Source: Symbiodinium natans
Taxonomy: Eukaryota > Sar > Dinophyceae > Suessiales > Symbiodiniaceae
Assembly: GCA_905221605.1 (NCBI GenBank)
Contig: CAJNDS010002253.1
Span: 92,501-156,500 of the forward strand
DNA: 64,000 nucleotides
Direction: 5' to 3'
This document shows, one piece after another, positions 51,772 through 63,477 of this stretch. Within the stretch, counting starts at the first letter, position 1, and each line of letters starts with the position of its first letter. The translations under genes were made by a program, and so were the position numbers. The notes beneath the pieces were generated by a model. The model was given only the letters and a program-made list of their open reading frames with translations. It made no database searches and was not told the DNA's origin.

Positions 51772-52137
51772 TTACAAGATGGCAAGCAGGACTGGGCACA
51801 ACCATGTTGATCTGGCTCCAGGCAGCGTGCCATTGGCATCCTTTGTGCGCTTGGGGAAGGGTAGCGCCTGCACCACAATGACAATCTCTAACGAATCCAT
51901 CAGCTTCGGCACAAAGCTACCCCGCCTGCCCCCCACGACCGACGAAGCGTTCCAGGAATATGCAATTCTGAACAGTACAGCAGACTTTCCACAAATTAAC
52001 ACTTCTTGAGCGATCTCACAGTAAGCTTGTGACCTCTGGCAGGCAGCATCACCTGAGAGGAACATGGTCGAGTATCCCATCACTTGAGCCGGAGTCGTTG
52101 CAACTCTTGCTTTGCGGGCCAGCAGCGCGAGAGCCAC
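51772..52137. other. Open on both strands; strand unresolved
   Basis: The minus frame (121 codons) and the plus frame at 51,779-52,009 (VPLASFVRLGKGSACTTMTI) are both protein-like. One is presumably an exon. A (GA)n run lies at 52,218-52,239. Confidence 0.3.
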
Positions 52138-52329
52138 GCGGCTCTAGTCGTCGGTTCAGAAAAGGCTGCTTGAGGCCTAGGCATCTGCAGCACCCAACAC
52201 AACGGCAGCACGTACCCCCAGAGAGAGAGAGAGAGAGAGACAAAAAAAAGAACAGCGCTTCCCAGTCTGTTTTAGCAAGCCTGGGATGAGAGCCGGATAG
52301 GGCACACAGGCCAACCTGGAATGGGTGCC

Positions 52330-52698
52330 TAGCTCGGCAGACACTTCAGGACGAGTACAGCAGAGCACAACATCCGCAACCGCTCTGTCAGAGTTGCTTC
52401 TGAATGTAAGTTGAAGAAGAAAGGTCCCGACACACGGCCGAAGCGTAGTTTGAGCAGGCATGGAGTAGCGTCGTTGGGTCTGCCATCAAGCCATGGCAAA
52501 TCATTGCTTAACGTCTCGCTAGCCACAGCACTTTCAAGGACAGTCTGAGCATCGTGGAGTTCAACGGAGTTCACATCAAAGGTACGAGGTGTTGTGAAGA
52601 ATGTTCTCCTCTTCCTGTTGGCACATCAGGGCCGCAGCATGACTAGACGTAGCCGCCATGGAAAGAACAATGAGTGAAAGAACGATCAGGAACACCAT
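52330..52698 (-). CDS. Predicted secreted protein, N-terminal exons
   Basis: The ATG at 52,698 begins MVFLIVLSLIVLSMAATSSH, a strong signal peptide with a likely cut after SHA, then AALMCQQEEENILHNTS. The next coding-like part, in another frame (52,574-52,400), reads NSVELHDAQTVLESAVASET and NDLPWLDGRP. The frame change implies a short intron or shift near 52,578. Function unknown. Confidence 0.5.
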
Positions 52699-53204
52699 GC
52701 TACAGCAGATATGGCAAGTGCCTGTATTTTCCTGCCTCGACTTGCAGCGAGGGTGAACATCAGGAAGTGAAGTCAAGGAAGTAGTCATGTGCCATTTGCA
52801 AGGTACAACTAGGGCAGGAAGTGATAGCAACGGACTTCGATGAGACGCGCAAACTGCAACCCCCGAAAACACATGGAAGCCTGTGAACCTAGCTGTGCTT
52901 CAAAGGCTCGACTCGTGGGGCCTCAATCATTCAGGCTGTAAAACTTTTAGGATGGTTTTGAAGCAGCAAACTGCCAGGATTGCCGGAAGTGCGTCAGCCT
53001 CGGGAAGCGCCAGAGTGCCTTAAGGGGAATGGTTCACGGAAGCGACTTTTCTTGACTTCGACTCTGTGTGTTCGGAGTCCCTCTCAAAGCTGTCTCCAGA
53101 CAGCTCTGATGCTTTGCAATCCTAAACTCTGAGAGCCCGACGTCTTGTCACCGTCTGCGAACCAGAGCGATACTGAAGCGGACCGCAGCATGCTTCACTC
53201 ATCT

Positions 53205-54185
53205 TCACTCATCCTCACTCTGCCCATAAGAAGAACCTTCAAGGCCTACTTTCCCGCACGACTGTGGACTGCAGCCTTGGCGTTGGCCTGAGCCTCCAAG
53301 CGCTCCAGCCTCACATCTGCTCAGATGCTCACTCTCATGAGCCGTCAGCCTGGAAGCACGGATGCTGCGCCTCCTCTTCATTTCAGCACTGTCCTCTCGT
53401 AGCTTGTTTAACACCTGGTGAAGCCGACACAAGCCGATGGAGCATCGCTTGGTGACTTGGTGTTCTCCCAGATACCAGTAACCCCCTTTCTAGCCGGAAA
53501 GTGTAGGAGGCTGCGGATCTGCCTCCATTGGCACAGCTCTTGCACCTTACGGTTGTCAACCCTTTGGAATCATTGGCATGCGGCTGCATCCGCAGGATGC
53601 CAACTGGCTGTACATGCACATACAGCTGCAACGAGGTGGGGTGCCTAGGGACTACATTGATTACATGATCATCTGATTGACGGCTTCAGGGCTTAGTACA
53701 CGGCTGGCAGCAGTGCGCTTCAGCTCAGCCACCGTGTCCTGCGCTGAGGAAGTCACAGGGAGTCAAAGGAGTCCAAGGCGTGCGACTTGCATCTCGGATA
53801 TCTCGGATCCTGCAGCGTAAAGACCGTGTCGCCGATGCTCTGGGATAGGTCGTGCGCCCTGCCGTGAAGCCGCTTTGAGTACGATTTGAAGCTTCAAGAT
53901 TTCTCTTGCCAACAGCGAATGCACACTTTCGCAGGTTCTCCACCCCGACATGTGCTGTGACGCTTCGAGTCAGGGCCTTTGAAGCGAGACAAGGATGTTG
54001 CAGTCCTCAAGGTCAAGTGAGTGTTGAAGTAAGATGAGTTTAGCAAAGCTGGGCCCTTCTGGAAAAGTCCATGAGTTCAACGAACGTTTCTGTGAGCTGG
54101 TGTGGAGCCCTTCGAGTTCTCCTGCGGTGAAGAAGGGGTCGAGATGCAAACTGCCTGGCAAAGGATCCGTCCAGCCGCATGACAA
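53205..54185 (-). CDS. Unknown minus-strand gene, three exon-like parts
   Basis: 54,160-53,970 (GSLHLDPFFTAGELEGLHTS ... NILVSLQRP), 53,945-53,760 (CESVHSLLAREILKLQIVLK) and 53,432-53,290 (CRLHQVLNKLREDSAEMKRR). All are helical and protein-like; no domain is recognised. Confidence 0.45.
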
Positions 54186-54539
54186 ACTCCTATACTAAAA
54201 TCTTCAAAAAGCGTCTCTCAACAGATATAATCAGATATAAACAGCCCCACAAAGCCAGGCTGCAACCGCACTCCAGCCTTGTCACTGTGCAGCTCCATCT
54301 TTGTCGAAGTTCCGTCCTGTTGGCAACAAGAGCCCACTGTCTAAGAGCCAAGGGCAAGAACTGCAGCTTTCACTTAAATTTACCTGACTCAGCCCACCAC
54401 ACAACTACGTGAGAGCACTAGAGTGGGCGAGAGGGTTTATTGCAGAGCACACGTGACAGCTGAGGGAAGTTCCCGACTTTCGGCTGCGCCATGTCCCTCT
54501 TCCAGGTCCAGAAGCTTGCCTCCGGCGGCCTGGGCCGAC

Positions 54540-54860
54540 CAAAATGTCTTCCACTGTCAAACACCGGTTCGCGCACTGAACGGACCGAACTCGCGCACTG
54601 ACACGCGGAGACGCGCACCGCGCATTCACGCACTGCAACCCGCGCAGTTTGATTCGCTGTCCCGGCGGATTCGCACACCAGGCGATGCGCCCAGTGGGAC
54701 GCCAGATTCGCAGAAAATTCGAGGGGATTCGCGTGCGAGCTTATTCGTGCACTCGCCTGGTGAGACTCGCACACAGGAGATTCACGCACTGCAGCAATTC
54801 GCGCACCACAATTCGCGATGCCGTGCCCTTCGGGATTCGAGGGCAGAGGATGCTGTGCAC
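54540..54860. repeat. Degenerate TTCGCGCAC/ACTCGCAC repeats
   Basis: About a dozen loosely spaced copies of a TTCGCGCAC-like word. Plus and minus frames are open over the whole stretch because of the repeat, so neither is called a gene. Confidence 0.6.
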
Positions 54861-54884
54861 CGCTGCACCGTATTCCCGAATCCA

Positions 54885-55470
54885 AAAACCCTAAAACCTA
54901 GTGGCAAGTCCAAAGCACGAAAACCCTCCAGCCTAAAAGCCACTGCCAAAAGCAACACCTAAGAAATAAGCACCGAACATGCTTGAAACCCTGAACCTTA
55001 GAAACAAGAATGAACAGCTCAAAAACCCCAAAAGACAGAGTCAAAAAAAATTGCTCGACCACGAAAACCCTCCGGCCTGACAACCCTGATTTGCATGCAG
55101 ACCCTCGTAAACCCGAGAGCATTAAACCCTTGAAGGCCCATTGAGCTAAACCGGCAAACGCTGTTGCTCCAAACAGCCCTCATCCCTAAAGACCCTAAAG
55201 CTCCCAAGCCATAAAACCCCCTCATTAACCGTAAACACTACACCGAGAACCCTGAACCTTGAACCCCTAAACCCTAAATGCAATAAATCCTGGAATATCC
55301 AAACCCTAAATACGAAAACCCTAAACCGTCGAAAGCTGACCCGTGCGCAAACGCTAAAGCCCATAAACCCTTACAACCTGAATGATCCTAAACTTAAACC
55401 CTCCCTGTACACTGCAAATCCCAAACGCCCATAACCCCCAGCCCCATAAACACTCTCAGGCCTGAAAACC
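54885..55470. repeat. Degenerate AAACCCTAAA sequence
   Basis: Decayed telomere-like words (AAACCCT, CCTAAA, AACCTT) at high density with no long pure run; it looks like an old array. Confidence 0.6.
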
Positions 55471-55512
55471 CTAACCTTTGAAGTCGAGGGATGGGCTGGT
55501 GTGGTAGCAAGC

Positions 55513-55552
55513 GGGCCGGGGGGGGAGGGGGGGGGGGGGGGGGGGGGGGGGC
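55513..55552. repeat. Poly-G tract
   Basis: About 38 bases of almost pure G with one A. Reading proline or glycine runs in frames across it is not evidence of coding. Confidence 0.95.
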
Positions 55553-55574
55553 AAAATCGGCGGTGCTTGAATCG

Positions 55575-56770
55575 GGAGTGGTGCTTTGCATCGCCAGTGC
55601 TTGAATCTCCAATGCTTGCATTAGGCACTGGCGCTTGTCTTCCACAAGGCGTCAACAGGATATATCGTCGCGTCGTCTGAGGACCATGCGCCGCAGTGGG
55701 GTGGCGGGGCGCAGAATAGGTCCTGCGACAGAGCTCGGATCGGACGCGTTTTTCTTTTCGACTCTTAGTGGGCCCGCTTAGACTCTTCGACTGCTCGTGT
55801 CCCTCATCCGCTTCACCTCCGATCGAAAGTCCGATGCCTCGCCGCAAGACACGGGAGTTCCTAGTGCGACACACATCACCTCCGGGGTATCCACTGCTGA
55901 GGTCTGCACAGCCCAAAGAGTGACAGCCTCTTCGGTTGCCTGCGGGCGCATCTGCTGTCTGGTCGACACATAGGGTATCCTGTGACTGACGTGACTGACG
56001 TGGTCTGCACCACTTGATAATATGGAAGAGAGGGAAAGCAGAATGCTAGATTCAGGCTGCCCGGGAATTTCTTCCTCAAATCGTACCAACAATCGTACAT
56101 CTGTCGCCTGCGAGCGACGACGCAGGCGCACGAGAGGTGCCTCTTTCAGCTTTCACATCGCTTTCCGGGCATCCACCATCAACAGAAACTGCAGAGCAAA
56201 TGTGCGTGCGTGTCCTCGGCTGCGCCCGGCAACGGCACGGAGAGTTGCGAAGAGTCCAAAACCTGAAGCTCGCAGTCGGCAGGCGCTTCATCACATCCCG
56301 TGAGAGCCGTGAGAGGCGCACGTTAGACTCTTAGACATTCTTAGACCCTGCCTCGAAGAGCTTGGACTCTCTTGATGCAATCTGCTCTTGATCCAGCTCC
56401 TGGAGTGTGCTGCAGGTCACAAGGACGTGAAGCACCACTGCTGCCCATGATAGTATGATAGTATGCGATGTTCTGCCAGACTTCTGCATCTTCTGCTGTG
56501 GCGTTGTGGCTTCCTTCACGAGCTCATTGGCTTCATCGATGAGGCCCGCCAAAGGCCTCAAAACATGCGTCTCTGTCGATCTTCTTGGCATGTCGACAAA
56601 CCTGCTCTATGACGGATTACATTGCTTGCTTCCCGAAGGCTTCGAAGGATTTGGGAGGATTTGGGAGCCTCCTTGCAACGGCATCTCTTCGGACCTCGCC
56701 GTCAGACGTCACAGTGCAACGCACAACTCTGCCATGGTACAACTGGTACAAGTCGAGTAGCTACCGAAGC
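55575..56770 (-). CDS. Unknown minus-strand gene, several exons
   Basis: From 5': 56,735-56,630 (RVVRCTVTSDGEVRRDAVAR), 56,570-56,331 (RPLAGLIDEANELVKEATTP, hydrophobic part, ends LFEAGSKNV stop in this frame), 56,131-55,778 (RLLVRFEEEIPGQPESSILL ... SEVKRMRDTSSRRV) and possibly 55,916-55,580. All are clearly protein-like and in different frames, so introns lie between. The family is unrecognised. Confidence 0.55.
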
Positions 56771-57086
56771 ATTTGACCAGCTCTTTGAGCTATGAACTGC
56801 CTCTGGGCACATCTCTGAGCAGACGTCGGTGACGACGAGCAGCTCGTGTGCCTCAAGAAGTCAAAAATCTTAACTTCAAGCCCTCAGGGCAATCCTCCAA
56901 TATTCATGTCAGTTCCCCTTCCTAAGCATCGTGATGTTGCTCTCAGTGCTCAGAGCCTTGTGGGATGGCTCCCGTCAGGCACAAGCTGTTTTAAAAGTCG
57001 AAGTTTGCAAGTTGTGCGAATGTGGACTGTGATCCGCTACTGGGGGCCAAGCACCCCAGTATATAGATTCCACACACGCTACACAC

Positions 57087-57784
57087 ATGGCTGGCCGCAT
57101 GATCACGCGTATGGAAAGCTTCCCTCAAGATTTGTCTGCGGCGCAGCAGGCTTTTGCTCTGTCAGATGCAGCTAACCACTTGGCAGAGGTACCCAGCCCA
57201 GCTGCAAGCGATCACCGTTGGCCAATGGCTCCTGCGAGACGTTGCAGTGGGCGTTTCCACGGCAAATGTAGACAAGATCTACCAGCACACGCACATGAAC
57301 ACATTCAAGATGTTGTGAACCACATTTCGTACCGAGACTGTATCGAGTTAAACTCAACAAACAAAATTACAGCCAAGTTTAGCTCTGCTGACACTACCCA
57401 GGACACTGTCAGAAGATATGCTAGTTCACACGAGCGACCTTCCTCTACAATGGACATGCCGAAGTGGACCGCGACTCTGACGTCTCACCCCTCACGCGGC
57501 TCCGGTGTCGTTCCGTCCAGTATCTTATCATTGAGGCACAGACGGTACCTCCGCTCACACTGCCTAACTTGTGTGAGCCTGCGATTGCAACAAGCGAAGA
57601 TGTGCCTGCCCGGCGCCAAGTGTTTCAGCCAAAGCCCCCCACCAGTGTCCTGGAAAGACTTCCCAGCATCTTGTCATTTCTTGGCAGAGGTCATCAAAAG
57701 CACTCGGCCGCGCACGAAGATCTCGCAATGCTCAGGGGCGATTCCCAGGCCCTCGCAACGTTAACTTTGGTTTCGACTTTTTGA
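57087..57784 (+). CDS. Unknown plus-strand gene, three exon-like parts
   Basis: 57,087-57,185 (MAGRMITRMESFPQDLSAAQ), 57,186-57,319 in another frame (RYPAQLQAITVGQWLLRDVA ... HTHMNTFKML stop) and 57,470-57,784 (RSVQYLIIEAQTVPPLTLPN ... ALATLTLVSTF stop). The strand differs from the neighbouring gene at 55.6-56.8 kb, giving a divergent pair. No domain is recognised. Confidence 0.5.
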
Positions 57785-57945
57785 CACGGCTGAACATGAC
57801 TGAGACGACTCCATAGAGGGATCCTGAAGCGACTCCCCCCCACCTGCAGAGAAAGGCCCATGGAACCCAAGACTCGGGAGCCGTACGGGTACACGGCATA
57901 GGCCTAGGCGTGAATCGGGTCTCGTAATGGTGTCATGGCGGTCTC

Positions 57946-58800
57946 ATGTTGGGACGTGGCGTTGAGGAACTTCGAGGACGTGACCAGACAGCCAGTAAGC
58001 ATGGGATCGCTGTGCAGACGAGGAAGGTACGCAGCTGCTGCAGCCAAATCCTACACACTTCACACAGAGCTCACGCTCTGAGTTTACTCGCAGCAGGAGT
58101 AGCCCAGCATGTCTCGCCGATCTTTATATGCTTTTCCGTGTGCAAGGGGATGAAAGGCGGTGGGCCTCCTCCGAGGCAAAGCCCCAATCTCTCAAAGACC
58201 GCAGTTGCGCCTGCGCCGCACAAGAACAAAACCGCACGATGCAGCTCGCGCCGCAGTTAATTCAGCCGAGTGGGTGATCCCATTGCCTCACGTCTGACCG
58301 TCTGAGAGTCTAGCACTCTGGCTCAGGGAACTCGCAGGAGCTGTTGAGGCATGGGGTTTTGGGCAAGGCTTCTGCTCAGGACCTCTTTGCAAGAAGAGAA
58401 GATTTTCTGTGTAAGCCTTGGGCTCGTGTTTACAGCATGGAGCCATAGAGCAGCCTTCAGCCTAGCAGAGTCAATAGAAGGGGCAAGTTGGTGCAAGTGC
58501 AGGGCACCTCAGGCGTGGTGAAGGCAGACAAAAAATGATAAAAAAACACGTAGAAATTGCGTGAAGATGCGGGCCGCTGGACTGTTCACGGTGTACCCAG
58601 GGGCGCCCCCACCTGCAGCAATGCCTTGGTGTTCGCAGATTGCTCCTGCGAGAAATGTGAGAAACACTGACCGCCACTGTCCATGGCCTGCAGCGATCAT
58701 TTTGCTCGGGCCAGGACTAGGACATGGTTTGACACCCCTGCCCTGCGGGAGAGCAAGTCGGCTCAATGCTCTGTCCTGCAGCGGAGCCGCCAAGGCAAAA
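57946..58800. other. No firm gene
   Basis: Several 60-105-codon frames on both strands overlap each other and none stands out. Confidence 0.35.
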
Positions 58801-58810
58801 TGCCTTAGGT

Positions 58811-59086
58811 CTAAGGAAAAAAAACAACTGAAGCTAAATGAAGATCATGCTTCATGAATGCTTCACCCACTGCTTCATCCATTGTCACTTGCCCATACTT
58901 CAGCTCCCGGCTCGGCAGCAACGCGCTGAAGAGCTGCCAGCCGCGCCTCCTGCGAAAGCTGTCAGAGATCGCCCTGTGGCCTCTGCCCATACTGCGCTCA
59001 TGGTCCTTCAAGGCAACCTCCGGCCCAAGCCTTGCCAGGGAGAAGACGAGGCAACACAAAAACAACAAAAAACAACAGGGCTTCAT
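58811..59086 (-). CDS. Small predicted secreted protein
   Basis: The ATG at 59,086 starts MKPCCFLLFLCCLVFSLARL, a Cys-rich signal peptide, then a basic helix (HRAISDSFRRRRGWQLFSAL) and GQVTMDEAVGEAFMKHDLHL, ending at TGA. 91 residues if unspliced. The frame is also open upstream to 59,182. Function unknown. Confidence 0.5.
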   Translation of the reverse strand: MKPCCFLLFLCCLVFSLARLGPEVALKDHERSMGRGHRAISDSFRRRRGWQLFSALLPSRELKYGQVTMDEAVGEAFMKHDLHLASVVFFP

Positions 59087-59557
59087 GACAGTTCTCCGGT
59101 CCTGCTCCCTTGAAGCGATGATTGCAGGGCCTGCACAGAGAGCCGAGACACACAGAATCGTTGAGGGGTCGTCACGCAGCACGAAGTGGAAGCACCAAAG
59201 TTTAGAGATGTTTCACAAGGCCTGGGCGACCTAGATTTGGGACGTTGAAACAACATTCGGAATTTCACCCACTAGGCTACGGAGTATGTGGTTGCACGCT
59301 GTGTATTCGCTGCTTCGCCGAAGCCCAAACCCCCATAACCGAATGCACGGGCTCAGCTTTCGGGGAACACGTTTGAATGAAACACGAACTGAGGACATCT
59401 CAGGGTTTGCTCTCAGATGCTGTCGCGCCATGGGAGGAAGGCACCGCCGGGGCAATGAAATGTATGTGCTGTCTCGGGTATGAAAGCACTGCCGGCAACA
59501 TGTCTGTGCGCCTACTTCGGTGTCGACGCGAAGCAAAACCATGCAAAACCGAGAAAC

Positions 59558-59668
59558 AAGGACCACACCAGACCACACAAGACCACACAAGACCACACAA
59601 GACCACACAAGACCACACAAGACCACACAAGACCACACAAGACCACACAAGACCACACAAGACCACAC
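59558..59668. repeat. GACCACACAA ten-base minisatellite, ~11 units
   Basis: Exact ten-base units with one variant at each end; frames through it on both strands are repeat artefacts. Confidence 0.95.
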
Positions 59669-59849
59669 GTCACCACACCACATGAACACCTCGAGGCAGC
59701 CAAGGGGGGAGGGGGGCCATCAACGAATGCAAGCCTTGAAGCCACGATTTATCGGGCCTTCAGGCTCCGTAGCTCTTGGCCGTCCCCAAAAACACGAAGA
59801 GGAACTTTGTGAAGAAACACTATCACGAGAGCTGCCAATACTGCAACTA

Positions 59850-59900
59850 AAGACGACGACGACGACGAGGATGACGAGGACGACGAGGACGAGGAGTGCT
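59850..59900. repeat. (GAC)n/(GAG)n microsatellite
   Basis: Could encode an acidic run in one plus-strand frame, but no surrounding coding signal supports this. Confidence 0.8.
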
Positions 59901-59935
59901 GCTGTTATCTACTGTTGCTCCTTAGACTGGAGAGT

Positions 59936-61365
59936 CTAGAGGGCACACCAGGGCCTCGATGTTGCGGTCCAGGGACTCGCGGCTCGAAAGCGGACTAGGC
60001 GGCTGACCTCGCCCAGGAGAAACTCAGGAACGGGATGGCTATGGCTGCGAAGAAAAGGGCTTTGGATGCTCTGGGCGGTGCGGCCGTGGGTGCAGAAGCC
60101 TTCTTTCCCCATGCCCATCGTGCCCACCGTGGCGGCTGCTTCCACAGCCGCCTGCACCATCTCCAGATAGGCAGCGGCCTCACCAGAAAACGCTTACGGA
60201 ACGGCTGCACTTCGAGAAAGGAGAGCTCGGCCTCCTCATAGGCCTGGCCTGCCAGAATACCCCAATCGGACATACCGGTCACGGAGATGTCAGCAACGTG
60301 TCAGCAACATGTCGGCATCCTTTGACTCTTTGCCTGGTGAGAGCGTAGCGAGCAAAAGGAGCCGCTCCCTGCAGCACAGCGTGTCCTTCTGTCACACATG
60401 GCCCACGAAGGTGCCGCACATGGCCCGCACATCCCCAGCTCCTCGTTGCCCTGCTAGCGGATGCTCCCAGTCCCCGGTCCTCCAGCAGCTGTGTCAAGGT
60501 ACTCCGCCGAAAGAAGGCCTTCCCCAAGCCCCTGGCCTCAAAGCATCAAGCAACAGATCGGTCTGATTCGACGTCAATGCAGTGCACTGGGACGAACACC
60601 CGTGCCCCGCCCAAAGCCAGATCTTTCAATGCCTTCGATGGAAGTAGCATCACGACACGCAAGTAACATAAGCTAAGGGTCGTCAATGGGCGCCTCCGAA
60701 AGGCCCAGCAATGATATGTCCTCCCCGGCTTCGCTGCTTTGCATGTGAGTTGTGCTTGTGGTCCGCGCCAGCACGCTTCCTGGAAGCCGTTGTAGCTGGC
60801 ACAGTCGACAAAGGCTATGCGAGACCTGCTCAAAACCCTCATGAATCATGAAGGCTGTCAGGACCACATAGGAAAGTGAAGCACACGCAGGGCATCCTCT
60901 GCAACTGACTTCCGTGGCATTCCACCGTCAGGTAGAGCACCTCGCTGCTCGCTTGTGGGAAAGTTTTTGAGGCTCGGCGTTCAAGGCAAAGGTCCCAACA
61001 GTGTGCGAGTATCCATGCACCTTGGCCCGACTTAGTCAATCTAGTCGCTCTATTACGAGAGCAGCTCTTTGCGAGTGTTCACGGTGTTCATAGAGCCAAG
61101 ACCAGCACGCCGAGGAGTTTTGTGCTAGCAGCACGCTTCTTGTTGCCGAAGTCAACAAGCCGCTGAACCTCCGGAGATTGCGGAGCCGATGGGAGCCTCC
61201 TGAAAGCCCCAAAAAAGGAGCCAGAGAATCGATCGCCCGCCCCTCTCCATCCCCGGCCTCACTGACAGACTCCACAAAACACTGGGTCAGCCCCAGGACA
61301 TGCGCCGATGCGCCCGGCAGCTCGACGACCTGCTCTCTTCTGATGTCCATATATTTTGTCGACAT
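59936..61365 (-). CDS. Unknown minus-strand gene, six or more exons
   Basis: The ATG at 61,365 opens MSTKYMDIRREQVVELPGAS and GLTQCFVESVSEAGDGEGRA. Later parts are: 61,010-60,900 (SKTFPQASSEVLYLTVECHG), 60,867-60,673 (HSLCRLCQLQRLPGSVLART), 60,620-60,546 (ALKDLALGGARVFVPVHCID), 60,527-60,440 (MGKAFFRRSTLTQLLEDRGL), 60,274-60,190 (MSDWGILAGQAYEEAELSFL) and 60,185-60,080 (EAAAYLEMVQAAVEAAATVG). All are on one strand, in changing frames, as expected of a multi-exon gene. No family is recognised, and it could be more than one gene. Confidence 0.5.
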
Positions 61366-61831
61366 CTTTTGCTACGAACTATTCTGCACGATATGCCGTT
61401 ACTCTCTCTCTCTCTCTATGCCAGCATCTCTTTTCTGCGCTCTGCACTCCACTCTGCTTTGTGCTGCCACCCACTGCTACAGAGCTCATGAGCTGGCACC
61501 GGCGCCTCGAGGCTCCGTGCCTCGCAGCGCAACACTGGTTGACAACGCAGAGGGGGACCGGAAAACGGAAAATGCCGAGAGAATGAGGAACACGGAATAA
61601 CACAGATCATGGGCAAACAGGCACCGGGCCTTAGGCTGCGAAGGCAGCGGGGCCAGGAGATCCGTTATCTCCTCGCCGTGCACCTCCAGGAACGAGCACC
61701 AGACCTGCAGTCAGGCCGTGCTCAATGTGTCGCCCAAGGACTGGCAAGCTGAGAGATGCACCCGAGCAGGCTGACCAATCCCAGAGAAATGTCGAAAAAC
61801 TTCCAGAGTTGCATGCCTCAGAAATCTTCCA

Positions 61832-62218
61832 TTAGGCTTCCATGAGGGCTTCCATGAGGGCTTCCCGCATCTCGGTCGGCTCAAGAGCGCAAAGGGGGGG
61901 CTCAAAAACTTCCACATCCGGGCTTCGCGCGGAATGAGCCCTGGATCCGTTCCTGAAGATGGTGCTTCGATGTGCTTCGTCGGGCCCAACACATCTCAAC
62001 ACGCAACAGGTCGCAACGGCAGGCCCCGCAGGCACCAGGCATTGCAAACGCTGTTTTAGGTCTGGTGCCGTATCCCAGCATCGTGTGGCCTCGGAACCGG
62101 CACATATTCGGTTCGAACATCCCTTGGAGGACTTGAGTTGAGGTGCCAGCTCTTCCCACTGGATGGTGGGCCACACAGGACGACTGCAGCACTCGCCCCT
62201 CGCATCACCTGCACACAT
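61832..62218 (-). CDS. Unknown protein, 128-codon frame
   Basis: The ATG at 62,218 reads MCAGDARGECCSRPVWPTIQ, then an acidic tail (EVFEPPLCALEPTEMREALM) ending EALMEA. The tail repeats REALMEALMEA from a short tandem GCTTCCATGAGG duplication at 61,837-61,863. Cys-rich, with no known domain. Confidence 0.45.
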   Translation of the reverse strand: MCAGDARGECCSRPVWPTIQWEELAPQLKSSKGCSNRICAGSEATRCWDTAPDLKQRLQCLVPAGPAVATCCVLRCVGPDEAHRSTIFRNGSRAHSARSPDVEVFEPPLCALEPTEMREALMEALMEA

Positions 62219-62335
62219 CACAAAAGCCGACTCATAAAATGGGGATCCGACTCATAAAATGGGGAGACGCTCAGGGGAGGGTTTTTCAACGTCCCCTCAT
62301 CTATCGGAGGCCGTCCCTGCCTCCTGCACGGTTTT

Positions 62336-63400
62336 TTGGAGGAATTCCTTGTACACGAATGCCTGGCAGAAGTGCTGCTTTACAATCATTGTCACTCACT
62401 TCACACACGGTCGTCACACTTTGACCCATCTAATTCGCATTACTTGTGTGTCAAGTTGGGCAGTGAAAGCCTGAGTTTGCTGGTCGGTGAAAACGAGGTG
62501 AGATGGGAAAAAGATGCCATCGTGCACCTGAGAGAAGGCTCTGAGGAGCATATCAGAAATCTCAACAGCTGCAATCAGCATGCTCTTCAAAGACTGGCCT
62601 CTGAGCGGAGTTCAACTGCTGCGGGTGCCTTTGCTGAACACATCGTGCAGCACACATGCCGGTTCAGTGCTGCAAATGAGTCATTTCAAGCGAGTCACTG
62701 ATGCGTGTCTGGAGGAGGTTGATGGCACCCTGAGATTCGTAAGCCCAACCTGTCGGAGTGCTCGACTCAGTCAGCAACCCAAGAGCAAAGAGCCAAGACG
62801 TGGGCATACATGTGTTAGGGTATTGGATGCTTCTTCGGGCTCGACATGCCTCTCAGTTCTTTTCCTGTGGCTATGCATCTCCCCATCTCTTGCCATTGCT
62901 TTTCACCACATAGAGCTGAACCGCCTTTGACTGCCGTTTACAGCAACTCTGGGTCTGTAAGCGGGTCCTCTGGTAGTATACGTATATATCTATCTATCTA
63001 TCTAGTTTTTGGTGCTTGTACTTACATATTTGAGATGCAGCACGGCCCATCCTCGTCGCGCAACAGAGGCCGTATCCTGACACCCACAAGGGGGCTCAGG
63101 GACCTCATGTCACCAGAAGATGGAAAGCCTATGAAAGCCTGTGTTCTTAGACGTACCAAGGCGGCGACGCTGCCGATTCCTCGTGGGCCATGCTGCGCTC
63201 ACCCTTCTTTGAGTTGATTCAGAGGTATTGTAGGTCTAGAACCAGGACTCATATCTGCATTGCCTCGTTGATGTGTGAAGTGCGGAGCATGATTGACAGG
63301 ACTTGGCAGATGCAGACTCGCGAAACCATTGGGCCAACCTTGCGGCACCAAGGGACATCAGGATGGACTCAGGCATCAAGCTGCCGGACACGTTCATAAG
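62336..63400 (+). CDS. Unknown plus-strand gene, several exons
   Basis: 62,336-62,701 (CVKLGSESLSLLVGENEVRW, AIVHLREGSEEHIRNLNSCN), 63,030-63,150 (RGLRDLMSPEDGKPMKACVL) and 63,200-63,400 (SPFFELIQRYCRSRTRTHIC or ADADSRNHWANLAAPRDIRM in another frame). It converges on the second uL15 copy. Family unknown. A (TATC)n run lies at 62,985-63,003. Confidence 0.45.
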
Positions 63401-63477
63401 GCAGACTCAATGCAACCGCGAGTGCGGTGTGGCTCCCCCTTCTTCTTTTGGCATCCGACTCAGACCGTCTGACCGTC

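Noticed and set aside
54423-54962. 179-codon plus-strand ORF and 155-codon minus-strand ORF
   Set aside because: Both arise from a degenerate TTCGCGCAC repeat and end in telomere-like codons (NPKTLKP); neither looks like a protein.
55371-55645. Proline-rich protein across the poly-G tract
   Set aside because: The proline run is the translation of a G homopolymer; only the unique part upstream was considered.
59400-59812. Several ORFs over the GACCACACAA array
   Set aside because: Repeat translation (TRPHKTTQDH and WSCVVLCGLV patterns) in every frame.
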